From Mayamaea pseudoterrestris (taxonomy: Eukaryota > Bacillariophyta > Bacillariophyceae > Sellaphorales > Sellaphoraceae), in the NCBI GenBank assembly GCA_027923505.1, contig BROI01000002.1, forward strand, positions 2,604,001 to 2,668,000: DNA of 64,000 bases, given 5' to 3'. Within the stretch, counting starts at the first letter, position 1; each line of letters starts with the position of its first letter. The translations under genes and the position numbers were made by a program. Below, in pieces: positions 32,950 to 42,878 of the stretch. The notes under the pieces are model-generated. The model was not told the DNA's origin. It saw nothing but the letters and a program-made list of their open reading frames with translations, and ran no database searches.

Positions 32950-34494
32950 ATGCCAGCCGATCAGAGTCCCTTACTTGCACCAGAGAATGAGTCTTCGCGA
33001 CCATGGCTGTCGAATGGCCCTTTGATACCGGAAGATTCAAGTTTTTCGCGGCTCATTTCGCAAACAAATCCATCAAGTGCTCTCAACTTTGCTTCTCTTC
33101 GGCAGCCCGCATCGTCCGCAGCGATTGTTGAACCTTCATACTGCGCCATGACTGCGTCTACTTCATTATACACTATATTTGTTGGTTTTCTGCTTGCATC
33201 ATTCGTGACGACGGATGCATGGCAAGAGACCGTCTTGCAAGTCACAGTCGGGTCCTTTAAACCAGCGAACATTGTCCTACAGTCGCGATCACTCGCAACG
33301 CTCCTACAAGACTCGAACAATTTCACAGCAATGCTTATAATGTGGATGTCATATTTTGTGATTCCATTGTTATTCATGGTCGTCATGCCGCTTTGGATGG
33401 TGCATGATTTTTCAAGAACGTGGCTGGCATCTGACGTGCAATCAAGGGCTCGACTGCGCATCGAGCAGCTCGCCAAGGCTGCACTAATAATGATTTGGAT
33501 ACAAGCGGTACAGAATGTTGCACTGACTGGAATAACGATACAAACGTCGACTGGAGAATTGCTGGTACGCAATCGCTCGGGTGCAGGGTGGACAACCTTT
33601 TGCGTTGGCATGAGCTGCTGCCTTGCGGCCCTTTGTGTGCTGCGATATATACAGCACCGGAAAAGTGATGGTTTTGTTGCATGGAACGAGAACTTGCATC
33701 AGTACGCTCCAGTCGCATCACAGGCGCCGACGTCCATGGCTGTGCGATCGCCTCCACCCGAAGCTTTCGTACGTTTTCCATTCCGACATGGAGTAGTGGC
33801 CGATGAAGAGATCAGCATGACTGTTTTGGAGGATACACCATCAACGCCTCGTCACTGCAATCCGAAAATAAGTGATTTGGCGACACCTGAAGTGATGGAC
33901 GAAGTGGAGGTCAGCATGACGAATAGTCCCAAAGTTTCATCCTGGCAACGTGTGTTGGTCTTTCAGCTAGCATTACTTTCGACTATCTTGTGGATACCAA
34001 GTTTGTATATTCCCATCTTTTCGGTGCAATATCATGGACTGGCCTCTGTATTCGTGGTGGAGCCACAAAAGGCATTCTTTCTTTGGAACTTGGCAAGTTT
34101 CCATCAAGAGTTGCCAAGCGATGATCGCTTCTACAATAACATTCTGCTTAACATCGTTGCACTCTCATTTCTCATTACCATACCTTTGAAGTGCACCTGT
34201 TTGAGTATTGTGGCATGGCTTGGCGAGGGAACGTGGAGCACTTCAAGCCGGCGGATTATATACTCTCTGCAGCCTGCGCAAGGGAGTGGCATCGTGCTGC
34301 TGGCGGCCTTGATGATTGGCTTGACGACTTTGAATGTGGGCGACTCGACCCAATTCTGTAGACACTTGTTTATAGAGACGGAATGTTTCAGCGTAACTGG
34401 TCAGGTGGAAGTGGGTGCCTGGCTATACGCCTTGCACACGATTGTCTTGGAGTTGCTTGTGCAATGCACACTGAGATGGAGCTGTGCCAGCTAA
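32950..34494 (+). CDS. Eight-span membrane protein, resembling tandem PqiA domains
   Basis: 514 aa, one exon. The hydrophilic N-terminal ~65 residues have no obvious targeting peptide. Membrane segments lie near residues 70-90, 125-150, 175-197, 215-235, 335-360, 400-425, 445-465 and 488-510: two blocks of four separated by a ~100-residue hydrophilic loop. This 2x4 plan, with PSLYIPIFSVQYHG at the end of the fifth segment, recalls paraquat-inducible protein A, an inner-membrane protein of lipid-transport systems. The match is weak and based on layout. It lies 90 bp after the second minisatellite copy. Confidence 0.7.
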   Translation: MPADQSPLLAPENESSRPWLSNGPLIPEDSSFSRLISQTNPSSALNFASLRQPASSAAIVEPSYCAMTASTSLYTIFVGFLLASFVTTDAWQETVLQVTVGSFKPANIVLQSRSLATLLQDSNNFTAMLIMWMSYFVIPLLFMVVMPLWMVHDFSRTWLASDVQSRARLRIEQLAKAALIMIWIQAVQNVALTGITIQTSTGELLVRNRSGAGWTTFCVGMSCCLAALCVLRYIQHRKSDGFVAWNENLHQYAPVASQAPTSMAVRSPPPEAFVRFPFRHGVVADEEISMTVLEDTPSTPRHCNPKISDLATPEVMDEVEVSMTNSPKVSSWQRVLVFQLALLSTILWIPSLYIPIFSVQYHGLASVFVVEPQKAFFLWNLASFHQELPSDDRFYNNILLNIVALSFLITIPLKCTCLSIVAWLGEGTWSTSSRRIIYSLQPAQGSGIVLLAALMIGLTTLNVGDSTQFCRHLFIETECFSVTGQVEVGAWLYALHTIVLELLVQCTLRWSCAS

Positions 34495-34879
34495 TTCGTA
34501 TGGACGTCTTTGCATAAAAACTGCTACAATATGAAGTAAATGCGTAACGTATAAAATAATACATCACACAAGCTGCACATCTTCTCGTATGACACGAGGA
34601 TACTTTGCACGTATCCTTCTCACCTTTTATGAATCGCTCCGGTACTATATTGGGTCGTACTACGAGTCGTATTGCCACAAGGATCGCGGCGATGATGCGC
34701 CGCCCACCATGAAGCCGATAATGCTCTGTCAACAATGAGAGGAAACTATTGAGAGCGCCGAAAAATGAGAATATAGCACAGAAGCTCAATAATAATTCAT
34801 AATGAGCGTCCTTTTTCGTACGCAAGCGTCGCTAGTTCCGTCGCGCAGGTTACAAAACGTGAGACATGTTCGATGGACC
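34495..34879. other. Intergenic between the membrane protein and helicase genes
   Basis: 385 bp with no recognised element. A minus-strand open stretch (34388-34825) overlaps both genes and is not credible. An in-frame ATG at 34802 could extend the helicase by 26 residues. Confidence 0.5.
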
Positions 34880-37800
34880 ATGTCACTGCTCCTTTCGGCA
34901 AGAGTTCTTGGCTGCCATGCCTTTTCTATCGCTAATAATGCACAATGCCGACTTGACTCGAGATGTTACGCTGAGTCTGCATCGGATATATCAACGGATC
35001 GTTTGGTGCAGATTGGACGTGCCTCGTTCCAATCGCATTTTAGCCATCCACTCGACGATTGGCAGTGCGAGGCTGGAGGTGCCATAAGTGAAGGGTCCAA
35101 CGTCATTGTTTGCGCTCCCACTGGAGCCGGAAAGGTGGGTGGTAGATATGATGATGGATACATTGCTTTAAGTATGCCGTAGCTTCGTCTTGCTCACACA
35201 TATTCTGCACCCACCAGACAGTCGTTGGTGAAATGGCACTGATACATGCCACTCAGCTCAAGCGAAGGGGAATTTACACGACGCCACTAAAGGCTTTATC
35301 AAATCAGAAATACACGGAACTTATATCACGATTCAGTGGCGTTGGACTATCGACTGGCGACATCTCCATCAACAAGGGAGCTGCTGTCACCGTTATGACG
35401 ACTGAAGTTTTCCGCAACCAGGCATCGCGGTTTGGATCGTCAACGAACAATGACAATTCACTAGAAGATACTAGCGTCGTGGTATTGGACGAGTTTCACT
35501 ACATGGGACTGCCTGGCCGAGGAAGCGTTTGGGAAGAATCTGTAATCACTAGTCCAGACTTTGTTCAACTCATTGCCCTCTCGGCTACATTGTCAAACGC
35601 CCGTCAATTGGCCGAGTGGATTGAACACGTCACGCAACGACCAACTATATTGGTACAAGTGCCCGACTCGCAGCGGCCCGTGCCATTGCGGTACCTGTTT
35701 GCGACCCGGGATGGTTTATTTTCCTTGTTCCAGGATCCAGATGCGGGACCTGGTGCACCGCATGGGATGTTGGGATGGAAAGCGGATGGCTATGAACTAG
35801 AAATACTAGAGTCAGAGTCAGAATCGAATGACAAGAAAGGGTTTGGATTATCAAAGCAGGCACCAAAGAAGAAAAAGCTACCAAGAGGGCTTCAGATTAA
35901 TCCAGCTTTGAAAGCAGCAGCAGAAAAGCGAATGCAACGAGTCAACCGAGCGTTTGAACGTGCCAAGTTTGAAGCTAGTCTCGGAGTGGGACGTGGCCGC
36001 CGTCGGTTTGAAGATAATGATGAATTCTTTAACAAACTTAAAGGCGCTGGTGTGCGGAAATTGTCTGCCAAGGACGAACAGAAAGAGCGAGAGCGCTTGT
36101 TGAAGAAGGAAATGCGACGGTCCGTCCCATCACTATCAGCACTGGTGCAGCGGCTGGACCAGAAGGAACTGCTACCAGCTATTTTCTTTCTTTTCTCCCG
36201 AGCAGGATGTGACGAAGCTGCTCGTGGGATATCTCAGTCGATGAGGGGACCGAGAGATCCAAACAATCTGCTTGTAGGCGAGGAGCAAGTTGACTGGAAA
36301 CCTAAGCGAAAGAATACAAAACCACAAAAAAGTGGAGCGAAACGAGCCTCGGGCCTTCTAGAAGACTCGAATGGCCGCGTCTTTCGCTCGGGAAGCAATT
36401 ATATCGACGAAGATTTTGTGTCGGCGATATACGAAAGCGAGGTTCGAGCCCGGATCAATGGTGACGAGTACGAGGAGTCCTCACCGCTTTCGCCACGTAG
36501 CTACAACTTTTTTGCATCAGCTGGTTTATTAAAGCTCAGCCAAGTCGAGGAAGTTGCTAATCGGGTCGCGCAATTCAATAAAAACAATCCTGAGATATCA
36601 TTCGAAGAGGACGTTATTGAGCAATTCTTATGCGGTGTTGGCTCGCACCACGCCGGTCAGCTTCCTGCCCACAAGTCGTTTGTCGAATCATTATTTCAAA
36701 GGCAACTCATGAAGGCGGTTTTTGCCACGGAGACACTTGCTGCTGGTATTAACATGCCCGCTCGGACAACTGTTATCTGTGCGTTGGCAAAGCGAGGAGA
36801 TGGTAGTTCCATGAACTTGTTGGAAACCTCGAACCTGCTACAAATGGCAGGCAGAGCGGGTCGTCGAGGAATGGATACATCTGGAACTTGTGTCATTCTT
36901 GCGACACCGTTCGAAAGTGAAAATGACGCTGGGAAAATATTAACGGACGACATCAAACCCATCATGTCCCAATTTACTCCGTCGTATACATTGGCTGTCA
37001 ATTTGATCGCCCGCGGCGAAGGGTCGCTTGATGTCGCGAAAACTCTGGTCCAGAAGTCCTTTGCGATGTGGCAGAAGAGATTATACGAAGAGACAACTCC
37101 AAGCATAGATGATGATTTGGAATTGGATGTTTGTGTGTCGTCGGGAGCTAATTTCTTCGATGAGCTTGTTAAATCTCTTCAGCTACAGGTGAACAAGCGG
37201 AGTGCAAAGCATGACACAGCTAGGATTGAGTCAATGCTTGATTTGCTGAACAACCCAGAGCACCTCAAGAAAGTTTCCAAGTCCTTCACTGGACTTGTGT
37301 CGTTGATTGAGGTTGAGCGTGCCACAGTAGGATATCTGGAACAAGAGCTGCAAGAACTTCAAACCTCATCGTTTGATACGTCGGATGACTTTTTAAGCAG
37401 CATTCTGCACGAAGACGAGAAAGAGTTAATGAATCAGATCCTGTTGCAACGGGATAGGGTATCAATTTCAGACAAGGACCTGAAAAAGCATCCGTTCTCA
37501 ACGATCACCAACGTCGCCAACGATATTATGGCCGACGAAGCAGTGGAAGGGCTGACACTCAGAAACGCTTTGAATACTGCAAGAAGAGATCTGACGGACG
37601 AAGCGAGCAAGTCGAGAGGGACGTTGCCTTTGACGGGATTGGAGTTATCGTCGTATGCCAAACATTCCATCGTTATGCGCAGGAGAACGCGGAAGACAAT
37701 GTCTCGGATGAAAAGTGGAGGCACAGACGCTGCTATGCAACACATTAAAGCTCTGCCTGCTGACGATGCTTGGAGTGATCTACTAGCTATTACGCGGACC

Positions 37801-38772
37801 CTTATAGCCTATGGATGCCTCAAAGTAGATCCGGCTCTCTCATCGGACTCAAACCTTGAACAAAGTCGCTTTAAGTTGACTGATGCTGGAATTAATGTCG
37901 GCATGCTTGGCTTTGAAAACTCGCTCTGGTGCCTTGTCGCTATGGGAGGCGCCTGGGATGTAGCGGCAGCCTCACACAAACTTGATGCTTCCCGAAAACC
38001 TGGGTTAGAGTTCACCAGTGATGCGGAGACTGGGCAAGACGATGTCGAGACGTTTGACATATCACTTTATTCGCAACGGGAGGCTGCAGATCTGACCGAT
38101 AAACTCCGAACAATGTCTATCAGCGAACTTGCGGGGTACGTCTCCTGTCTTGTCTCTGATTTTGAAGCAAAGGGAGACGGGTCGATCACGATCGTTGATC
38201 GATTTCAGCGCTTGACTAAGAAGCAACAGAAGTCGATTCAAAGCTCATTAGTGGTACTCGAGAGATTTATGGAGGTGCAAAAGGTGTTTTCCGTTGATGA
38301 GAAACCCCGCAGATGTACATTGTAAGATCGCCTCGCGTCGAATCGCCTTGCATCACAATCAAACTCACGCGAATTGTCTCTCTTCTGTAGCGATATTTCG
38401 AACTGCGAGGTTGTGACAGAATGGGCAGCTGGTTGTAGCTGGAATGAAGCACTCGCACTGGCGGACGTGCCACCAGGCGACCTGGTCCGCACACTCAGTC
38501 GCGCACTCGATGGCCTCCGACAGCTCGGGAACCTCCCTTTCACCCCATTAAGAAAAGGCGACCTTGACGAATCAAGTTCAGCAGACCTTTTATCGCCTCG
38601 TGGTCTGCATCCAGAGGTTCGAAAACTTTGCCGTGACGCGGCCAAGGCAATTAATCGATATCCTGTGAAGGATTTCTTGACGTTCGACACCGGCGAGCAG
38701 GAAGATGATGATGATATGGACATGGAAGACACTATCGACGACGTTCGAGTACCAATCGAAGATTCTAATTAG
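34880..38772 (+). CDS. ISE2: Plastid DExH-box RNA helicase, ISE2/Ski2-Mtr4 type, three exons
   Basis: Exons 34880-35134, 35218-38321 and 38391-38772; introns of 83 and 69 bp; 1246 aa. The first splice completes Walker A (APTGAGK|TVVGE), the second joins RCT-F-DISNCEV. Helicase motifs: DEFH (about 175), LSATLSN (about 206), FATETLAAGINMPART (motif V) and QMAGRAGRRG (motif VI, about 626). The C-terminal CSWNEALALADVPPGDLVRTLSR is the Ski2/Mtr4 tail helix bundle. Starting at 34880 gives a signal peptide with CHAFS (Phe15), an ASAFAP-like plastid motif, so this start is preferred to 34802. Plant ISE2 is a chloroplast helicase for RNA processing. Charged inserts lie between motifs III and V. Confidence 0.9.
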
Positions 38773-38837
38773 CAGCTTTACATATGGAGGCCGACATCAT
38801 GTTAGAATAAAAGCGCTACCCGGCACTAATCTATACA

Positions 38838-39746
38838 TTAATGCACATCGTCAGCAATTAATCGCCCATGAAGATAAGCGAACATGCACAATACGAGCGT
38901 AAGCAAAATAAAGGTTTCTCGCGGATGCTCCTGCATCAACATGGCCACGACTTGTAACCATCCAGGCGATGCAGATTTTAGCGAATTCAATTCGGCGAGT
39001 TCATCGGCTTGTAGAATGGAGCTGGAAACGACCACATTTATGTTGTCATCTTGCTCCACTCGTTTGTCATTGCGTTTCTTTCGCGCCAGTGGTGCCATTT
39101 CAGCGCTCGTGACATGCTGCGGCAACCTCCGCCCCATCAAGTCAAAAATCCAAGACTTCGCAGATCCGCCAGCATCGATTCTCTGCGCCTGCAACAAATC
39201 CATGCTCTCACCACTAACCATGACTGGCAATGGCGTATTCTCTTTCGACATGCGATCTTCCAGATCATCCATAAACCTATTTCGTTTTTTCGTTTTGCTT
39301 CGTCCAGATGTGTGCTGCAGATCAAGATCACCATCGTCCGACTCTTGTCCACAAATGGCGCCGGTCGTAAGTCCCTCCTCCTCGTCATATCTTGATAGTT
39401 CATGATTCGAAGACTTGATCATGGCATCTTCGGCAAAAGGCAAGACGGGCGCACTCGTGTTGCTGTCACGTCCCGACGGTATGTAGTCTATAGCGTGTTG
39501 TCGAACAGAAGATGCTACATCGGTTACCAAAACTGGAAATGACCACTTGCTGCCTTTCGCAGGCTCACGAAGAAACTTTGCTTGACTCTGCCCGTGTTGT
39601 TTCCTCTTCACATTCAACGAATCGCTGTGAATATAGTCGTCCTGAGCAGCCATGTCGTCGAAGCTCAAGCCTTTAAAGTTCTTCGCCGCGACTGCGACTT
39701 TCTCGGCTTGCTGTTGCATTCGTTTGGTAATGTCGGCAAGATTCAT
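38838..39746 (-). CDS. Tail-anchored coiled protein, unknown function
   Basis: 302 aa from ATG at 39746 (MNLADITKRMQQQAEKVAV); the frame is open further upstream but overlaps the next gene and is not needed. The N-terminal ~35 residues form an amphipathic helix. The middle is hydrophilic, partly acidic and Ser-rich. The last 25 residues hold one membrane segment (ETFILLTLVLCMFAYLHG), with only a few residues after it, so a C-terminal tail anchor in ER, Golgi or an outer organelle membrane is likely. No family was recognised; golgin-like behaviour is a guess from layout. Confidence 0.65.
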   Translation of the reverse strand: MNLADITKRMQQQAEKVAVAAKNFKGLSFDDMAAQDDYIHSDSLNVKRKQHGQSQAKFLREPAKGSKWSFPVLVTDVASSVRQHAIDYIPSGRDSNTSAPVLPFAEDAMIKSSNHELSRYDEEEGLTTGAICGQESDDGDLDLQHTSGRSKTKKRNRFMDDLEDRMSKENTPLPVMVSGESMDLLQAQRIDAGGSAKSWIFDLMGRRLPQHVTSAEMAPLARKKRNDKRVEQDDNINVVVSSSILQADELAELNSLKSASPGWLQVVAMLMQEHPRETFILLTLVLCMFAYLHGRLIADDVH

Positions 39747-39963
39747 TTTTAGCCAACAGTTGCAGGTAACAAACAGTATGAAAGAAGTTGGAAAGAAACG
39801 CGACAATTGTAGAGCGTGCAGTATGCAGTTGAGTTGTGAAAACTGCTGCCCCGCGCCGTCGCGCCAAAACGGAAGTAGTTGTCGCTCCGGTTTTGAGTGT
39901 TTAACGCGTTGAAACGCTATCACGCACAAAAATGCCAGTAGTGCGCTACTAAACGCCTTAACA

Positions 39964-41253
39964 TCAAAAATGAAAGCTAGAGCCCTCCCGTTCACCATAA
40001 TCGTATATTATCTCGAAACAGCAGCAACTAGATTCTCTCGACAGGAACGAAGGCAAACATGCACAATTATAAAGCGAATGAATTGCTTCTAAAACCGCAT
40101 GCTGCACATCGTCTACCAGCTCTTTCGACGTGAATCCATCCAAAGCACTTCGGGCTATTGTGATTATGAATGGTGGGTGACATTGTAGCCGAATTCGCTG
40201 ACACATGCGATCGGTCATATGTAGCAACTCGTTGGATGTCAAAAGGGTCTTACTGTGAGGCATGGTCCAGTATGGCATGGCTTCTGTGGCAGCAGATATT
40301 AACTTTTGCTTATCCCCTCGAAAATTTTCAAGACTCTGCTGTAGCTCCGATACAAGTTGCTGGGCTTGTACAGCAGTTTCAAAGAAGCCACACAGGTGAA
40401 TGTAGGCCGCCGATGACGACCACATATCCTGCGGCGACTGTTGAAAGAAACACCTTAAGAGCTCCGTCATGGCTGTCTGAAAGGCACGCGGTACTCCAGC
40501 ACTGTGTTGGGAGGTCGATAAGATGCTCATGCGAAACAACTCATCCAATGCAGTTGTAAAGTCGTTGCTCATGTTATGCAAATCCGAAATAAACGGGTTT
40601 AATGGGCAAAAATAGTCGAGACAAATGTCGAGAATCCAATGGTCCGACACCCTCGGTGGATGTGATGTCGTCAGATCAGCCACTCGCAAATTAAATTCCT
40701 GCTTTAGGACCAAATCCTCAGTCGCCACACAAGCATCGCCACCCGCATCATCGCGATAGTAAGGTACATTCCAATCAACCCGCAGCCTGGCGGAGTCAGG
40801 AAGGTTCTGGAATGTGATTAGCGAATCAGGCCTGTCCAACTCCGGTATGTATATACCAATATGGAAGGAATGGTCTCCTATAGGAAGTTGCTCGAACATG
40901 CTAGGCTGTCGAATCCAGTCGACAGATCGAAGATTCGCTGCGAGAGCCAAAGGTAGAATCCACTCGGCAATTCCAGTGGACGAAAGGTCCAGTCGTTCAT
41001 ACAAATCCTTGCCATCATCATCGTCGTCTGTCACACATCGGGGCTGGAAGCATAGTTTAGCTGGTATATTCATGGGACAAGCCAAATCGGCATGAGCATC
41101 GAAATGCAGCATGTACAATGGTTTGCTCAGCAAATTCTTTCGACGCAGTACGTGGTGAATGTGCTCAAGTACATGCTGATGAGACTCAACTACAACGACA
41201 GGAATCGCTGAAGATAGTTTTCTGTGTTTCTTGGTGCTGCGCGATGTTTCCAT
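39964..41253 (-). CDS. UPF0489 family protein (C5orf22-like, arginase-like fold)
   Basis: 429 aa, one exon. The family signature is clear: VVVVESHQHVLEHIHHVL, then LYMLHFDAHADLACP (about residues 47-61), FHIGIYIPE, and DHWILDICLDYFCPLNPF. HFDAHADL and the later DxCLDYF resemble the metal-binding Asp/His sites of ureohydrolases, so hydrolase chemistry is plausible but the substrate is unknown. An Asp run (DDDDD) interrupts the first region. No targeting sequence is obvious. It is followed 217 bp downstream by the tail-anchored gene on the same strand. Confidence 0.9.
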   Translation of the reverse strand: METSRSTKKHRKLSSAIPVVVVESHQHVLEHIHHVLRRKNLLSKPLYMLHFDAHADLACPMNIPAKLCFQPRCVTDDDDDGKDLYERLDLSSTGIAEWILPLALAANLRSVDWIRQPSMFEQLPIGDHSFHIGIYIPELDRPDSLITFQNLPDSARLRVDWNVPYYRDDAGGDACVATEDLVLKQEFNLRVADLTTSHPPRVSDHWILDICLDYFCPLNPFISDLHNMSNDFTTALDELFRMSILSTSQHSAGVPRAFQTAMTELLRCFFQQSPQDMWSSSAAYIHLCGFFETAVQAQQLVSELQQSLENFRGDKQKLISAATEAMPYWTMPHSKTLLTSNELLHMTDRMCQRIRLQCHPPFIITIARSALDGFTSKELVDDVQHAVLEAIHSLYNCACLPSFLSRESSCCCFEIIYDYGEREGSSFHF

Positions 41254-41441
41254 AGTTTGTTATCACTGGCGTTATTGCCGCACGACGAGAAGCGACGAAT
41301 GTCGGTCGTGCCATGAAAGAAAAATTGATCGCCATTGTCGCACCGGTCTTATCACGTAGGCTGCACGTTTCGGCGGTACCTAGCTGAAGCAATGCACAAC
41401 ACAAGCAAGTACAATAATTGTTAAGCTATTGGTGGTTATTA

Positions 41442-42734
41442 TCATATCAAATCTTCTTCCAGCTGCTCACAAATGAATTCCTGAAAGGATTCTGATTGAT
41501 GGAGGGCCGTCGCACTCTCCGCTTCCTGCAGCAGCTGCATCAAATGATGGAGGTTATGAATCATGAGCAGCATGGTCGCCAACATTTCCTTGGCACACAC
41601 CAGGTGGTACATGTAGGACCGACTGTGTGTTCTGCAAACATAGCAGGAACATCCGTGGACCATTGGCGCCTTGTCGGAGAACCAAGAATGAGTGTTGACA
41701 CTTTTGTTCGTTGGCTCAAGGTTGACGCAACCATCTCTTTCCATGCGGCAGTCTCCTGAAGCGGTAATGCGGCGGCGCTTACTTTCATTAGTGTCGCCAT
41801 TGTTTGCATGTTTCCAGCCAGAGAGATTGACGATTAGGGCCTTCTGCGATTCGGCCAACTTGGCTGCCAAGTTGCATCCAACCACGTTGCATCCATTGCA
41901 CGCAGCAGTTACAAATTGCTTCAAAGAATCAACAGAAAGCACCACCATATCAAGGTGCAGACTCTGAAGCTTGTTTCTTGTCGAAAAGAGTACTTGCCGC
42001 GCAAGACTTTCGTCTTGGATATGCTTCCATCCAATTAGCGCCACCCCTTGCACCTTCCGCTCTACAGCGGCAGCTCGTATAAACTCGAGCTGGTGTTCAA
42101 ATTCGATGCCTGTACCAGGATCCACCAAGAGAGGAACCCAAGCAGCTGAGTCATTGTCATTGTTATTTTCAATCCAATGCTGAAACCATTCTCTGGTGCG
42201 AGTAATCGCTGCTCGACTGCGAGAGTTACAGTTGGTATCCCCTGCACCAGTTGTTGGTGGAATCATGTCGTAGAGAGGAAGCGTGATTTGTGATGCAAGC
42301 CCTTGAGAAGCTTCCGCGTATGATTGCGGCGTGAGTGCGAGTCTTCCGTTTGGCGTCCAGGTCATGACATGATTGTCATTTACCGTGAAATTTGAATCTT
42401 TCTTGTCGGCTTCATCGTCAATGAGGTCAAAGGATGGGACTGCTACTCGAGTATAGTCATGTAGCCATGAGTCAATCGTAACAGACCCAGAAAATGTGTA
42501 GCCTCGCGGTCGAGTATTGCCTTGCGGATAGACTGGAACGACGCAGGTGTCACGCACCGCCAATCCAACAAGGAATTGATCACAGGCGGAGGCTGGAAAA
42601 AACTTTCGGAAGCTTTCCGGCGTCAAATGAGGAATCACTCCATCAACAGTGTGGATCAATAGACGAATGCTATGTCGTGAAGGTTGCTGCTGCGCCTCAT
42701 TAGAAGCACCTTCCAGCGCTTTCCTCTTCGCCAT
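41442..42734 (-). CDS. QTRT2: Queuine tRNA-ribosyltransferase accessory subunit 2
   Basis: 430 aa, one exon. The C-terminal zinc site is complete: Cys362, Cys364, Cys367 and His393 (C-x-C-x2-C-x25-H) in CSCYVCRTHSRSYMYHLV and MIHNLHHLMQLL. Upstream are RGYTFSGSVTIDSW, LYDMIPPTTG and ALIGWKHIQDESL, fitting the TGT barrel of the non-catalytic subunit. With QTRT1 it swaps guanine 34 for queuine in tRNAs with GUN anticodons; the pair often sits at the mitochondrial outer membrane. Its presence implies queuine salvage. Divergent from TRAP1, 144 bp between starts. Confidence 0.9.
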   Translation of the reverse strand: MAKRKALEGASNEAQQQPSRHSIRLLIHTVDGVIPHLTPESFRKFFPASACDQFLVGLAVRDTCVVPVYPQGNTRPRGYTFSGSVTIDSWLHDYTRVAVPSFDLIDDEADKKDSNFTVNDNHVMTWTPNGRLALTPQSYAEASQGLASQITLPLYDMIPPTTGAGDTNCNSRSRAAITRTREWFQHWIENNNDNDSAAWVPLLVDPGTGIEFEHQLEFIRAAAVERKVQGVALIGWKHIQDESLARQVLFSTRNKLQSLHLDMVVLSVDSLKQFVTAACNGCNVVGCNLAAKLAESQKALIVNLSGWKHANNGDTNESKRRRITASGDCRMERDGCVNLEPTNKSVNTHSWFSDKAPMVHGCSCYVCRTHSRSYMYHLVCAKEMLATMLLMIHNLHHLMQLLQEAESATALHQSESFQEFICEQLEEDLI

Positions 42735-42878
42735 GGTGGATTTCTGTGTGGTGCAGTCTCATGCGTCGGAATTGCAGTCCCAGTCCGACGCGCGACGCAC
42801 TGGTATTAACCAAGTTTTCGCACGACTACACGCGTCGCTCCTTCCGCCGCTCATTTATTTTCCTTTGTCCGATTCATC

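Noticed and set aside
39747-39998. N-terminal extension of the tail-anchored protein
   Set aside because: It overlaps the 3' end of the UPF0489 coding region, and the extra residues look non-coding; ATG at 39746 is better.
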